The position numbers and the translations under genes were made by a program. This document shows, one piece after another, positions 62,173 to 64,000 of a stretch of 64,000 nt of DNA; the stretch's first letter is position 1; every line of letters starts with the position of its first letter. Source of the stretch: Panulirus ornatus (lineage: Eukaryota > Arthropoda > Malacostraca > Decapoda > Palinuridae). The stretch is from positions 35,333,343 to 35,397,342 of the forward strand of contig NC_092269.1 in the NCBI RefSeq assembly GCF_036320965.1, in the 5' to 3' direction. The notes beneath the pieces were generated by a model. It did no database searches. It was not told the origin of the DNA and was given only the letters and a program-made list of their open reading frames with translations.

Positions 62173-62749
62173 GTAAACACAAGCCACAGGAGTCGGAATA
62201 GATATGATGTAGTCGGACAATGGCTCTCATTTGTGTTCCTAATTTTCGTAGGTAGATCTGATGTTGGAAGGCATAATGACAAAGGAAATGCTAGGATTAA
62301 TGAGAAAAAAAATCAGTAGAGAATTTTTCCCTTATTCCGTAAATGCAACATGGTTAAGGTTCAGCATAGGCGGTGCGTTCGAGCCGCCTAGTATGATGAT
62401 ACTGAAGAATCTTTGTAGGTTGTCCATACATCTCATATAGAGCGAATGCCTTTGTAGTCAAGATAGTAGGCTTTATATTCACATCAGTCAGTTATACATA
62501 TACACAACTAGTTAAAACAAATTGTGGACATACAAACAACAACACAGTATACACCCTAGCCTAAATAGAGCGCAACATAAATCACCAGAAACGAAGATTA
62601 ACGATGCACATTCAAAATATCAGACGTATGCATTTAGGAAGGTACACATGGACGTGTTTCCCATGCAAGTAATGAACAAGAATGCCCGTAAACACAAAGA
62701 GCACACACAGACACACACATACTCGCCCTGCTTCGTGGGTGAGTTAAAC
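61831..62749. repeat. (TG)n tract in plain intergenic DNA
   Basis: (TG)n at 62137-62171, about 17 units. The rest has no recognised feature. Confidence 0.8.
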
Positions 62750-63090
62750 CGGTCCTCCCAGTGGTGGGCCTGCAGTGTTGCTCATCTCAGCCCCGCCCCA
62801 CCCCGGCCCTCTCCCTGTTCTACCTCTTACCAGCCCACTTCCCTCCTCTACCTTCACTAGCCCCACCTCTCTGCTCTACCTCATCCTGCCCGGTCTGCCT
62901 CCGCCAGCCCACTTTTAGCAAGCCCATACATATACTTTTGTCTTCCTCCGTCACTAACATCCCTGCTCTTCCTCCACCAGCCCACCCTGCTCCTTTTATA
63001 CACTGTCTTTACACCTACCTCCACCGGTGGCCCCTGACCCGCCCATCTACCCAGCCCACCTCCTGCCACACCGACAGTTGAACACTTCAC
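62750..63090. other. Pyrimidine-rich, weakly periodic stretch
   Basis: The words ctctacct, ccaccagcccac and ccgccagcccac recur every 30-60 bases. The Pro/Ser-rich frames are compositional. Confidence 0.5.
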
Positions 63091-63237
63091 CCTTGGTTAG
63101 CACATTCAGGGCTGACGTTTTAAGTGTCAGCCAACCTCAGGGTGGTATGGGGAGGGTTTAAATGCGTTCGTCCCCACCCCACGCGAACTTGACACACCGT
63201 CTCATTAACTATAGAAGATGAAGTTAATTTTTTCTCT

Positions 63238-63346
63238 TACGTGATCTTACTGGCTATTTTTTTTTTTTTTTTTTTTAGAAATGGTGCACTGAACATTTCT
63301 ATACGTGATCTTACTGGTTATTTTTTTAAGAAATGTTACAATGAAC
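63238..63346. repeat. Imperfect ~64-bp tandem duplication with poly-T
   Basis: tacgtgatcttactggctat, a long T run, agaaatggtgcactgaac is repeated from 63302 as tacgtgatcttactggttat, a short T run, aagaaatgttacaatgaac. The copies differ mainly in T-run length (22 versus 7). Confidence 0.9.
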
Positions 63347-63478
63347 GTTAGAATTCAGCGGTCTTTGAACTAACGTATTTGCAGCTTAGAAAATTCAATC
63401 TTTTCCTCGACAGTTGAAGGACTGAAAATGATATGGATTTTTCATCTTTAAACCTTCATTTATAGGAACTTATCTCTA

Positions 63479-63515
63479 AAAAAAAAAAAAAAAGAAAAAA
63501 GAGAAAGAAAAAAAA
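63479..63515. repeat. A-rich tract
   Basis: aaaaaaaaaaaaaaa then gaaaaaagagaaag and another A run. Confidence 0.9.
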
Positions 63516-63862
63516 CGATGGGGAGAGTTCTTAGCGGTTGAGGTCGAATTGCACTCAACACATTTATAAGAGGAACTAAGTAGGATCTCGTCAGCACCAG
63601 GCAGACATTAACCTAATTTGCAAGAGTACGAGAATATTTTGGAAATCTTTAGTTAGCCTTTTTCCGCGTAAGATTATGAAAACCAGTGCGGCGGAATGAA
63701 TGTGATAAGTATATATATATTTTCACTTCATTAAAAGGGTTTCCTAAGTGCATGAAACACTAAAGATTTTTCATTTCATTTTTTGGGGATTCCCTATTTC
63801 TTAACTCGCACAAAGAGTGAGGCGGCCTGAGAGTGGCAGTTGTGCTCCCATTGCTGAGATTT

Positions 63863-63865
<3 letters not shown>

Positions 63866-63939
<74 letters not shown>
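63866..63939. repeat. (GA)n microsatellite
   Basis: 37 GA units near the right edge of the window. Confidence 0.97.
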
Positions 63940-63941
<2 letters not shown>

Positions 63942-64000
63942 CATAAACTTGATGCAGCAACGAGATTTTACGTTTTCATTTCTGTAGGACGCGAAGGAAC

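Noticed and set aside
62761..63081. Proline/serine-rich 106-codon frame
   Set aside because: Explained by the C/T-rich, weakly periodic DNA. Overlapping frames are equally open.

Overview
This window reads as eukaryotic intergenic or long-intron DNA, most likely from a decapod crustacean. The evidence is the very high density of long dinucleotide microsatellites (TA, CA/TG, CT/GA), the many minisatellite arrays, eroded non-LTR retrotransposons of several lineages whose protein motifs resemble those I associate with crab, shrimp and lobster genomes, and a short block of the arthropod telomere motif (CCTAA/TTAGG). The species assignment is inference from sequence style. No bacterial operon, CRISPR array, rRNA or convincing tRNA was seen.

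Coding content is minimal. The only gene piece I would defend is a short first coding exon on the + strand at 11677-11854. It has an in-frame upstream stop, an acidic N-terminal peptide and a good splice donor (aaag|gtcagt), and is preceded by a possible 5' UTR exon that begins at a strong acceptor at 11089/11090. The product is not recognised and no following exon was identified. A second, weak candidate exon lies at 56141-56377. Most other open frames are shadows of microsatellites or minisatellites.

Transposon layer: LINE remnants lie at 800-1620 (-), 6290-7330 (+), 16740-17441 (-), 35580-35690 (+), 37060-37540 (-) and 42480-43300 (-), all with frameshifts and stops. A terminal-region derivative lies at 46501-46952 and a probable hAT-type DNA transposon scrap at 60575-60900. 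A 72-bp-arm inverted-repeat element lies at 44361-44586, and a perfect 141-bp inverted repeat frames 17758-18671.

Tandem-repeat layer: minisatellites with units of about 14, 24, 24-26, 26, 28, 29-32, 31, 40, 46, 50 and 60 bp are spread over 11-62 kb. The largest is the 24-bp array at 23908-24853. An interspersed family built on a roughly 22-bp motif (gggtcgtaccgtcgtg) occurs at seven or more loci in both orientations. At two loci the arms point away from a shared central segment, which suggests a foldback-type element. This family, the two inverted repeats and the recurring (TA)n borders of mobile sequence are the observations most worth following.
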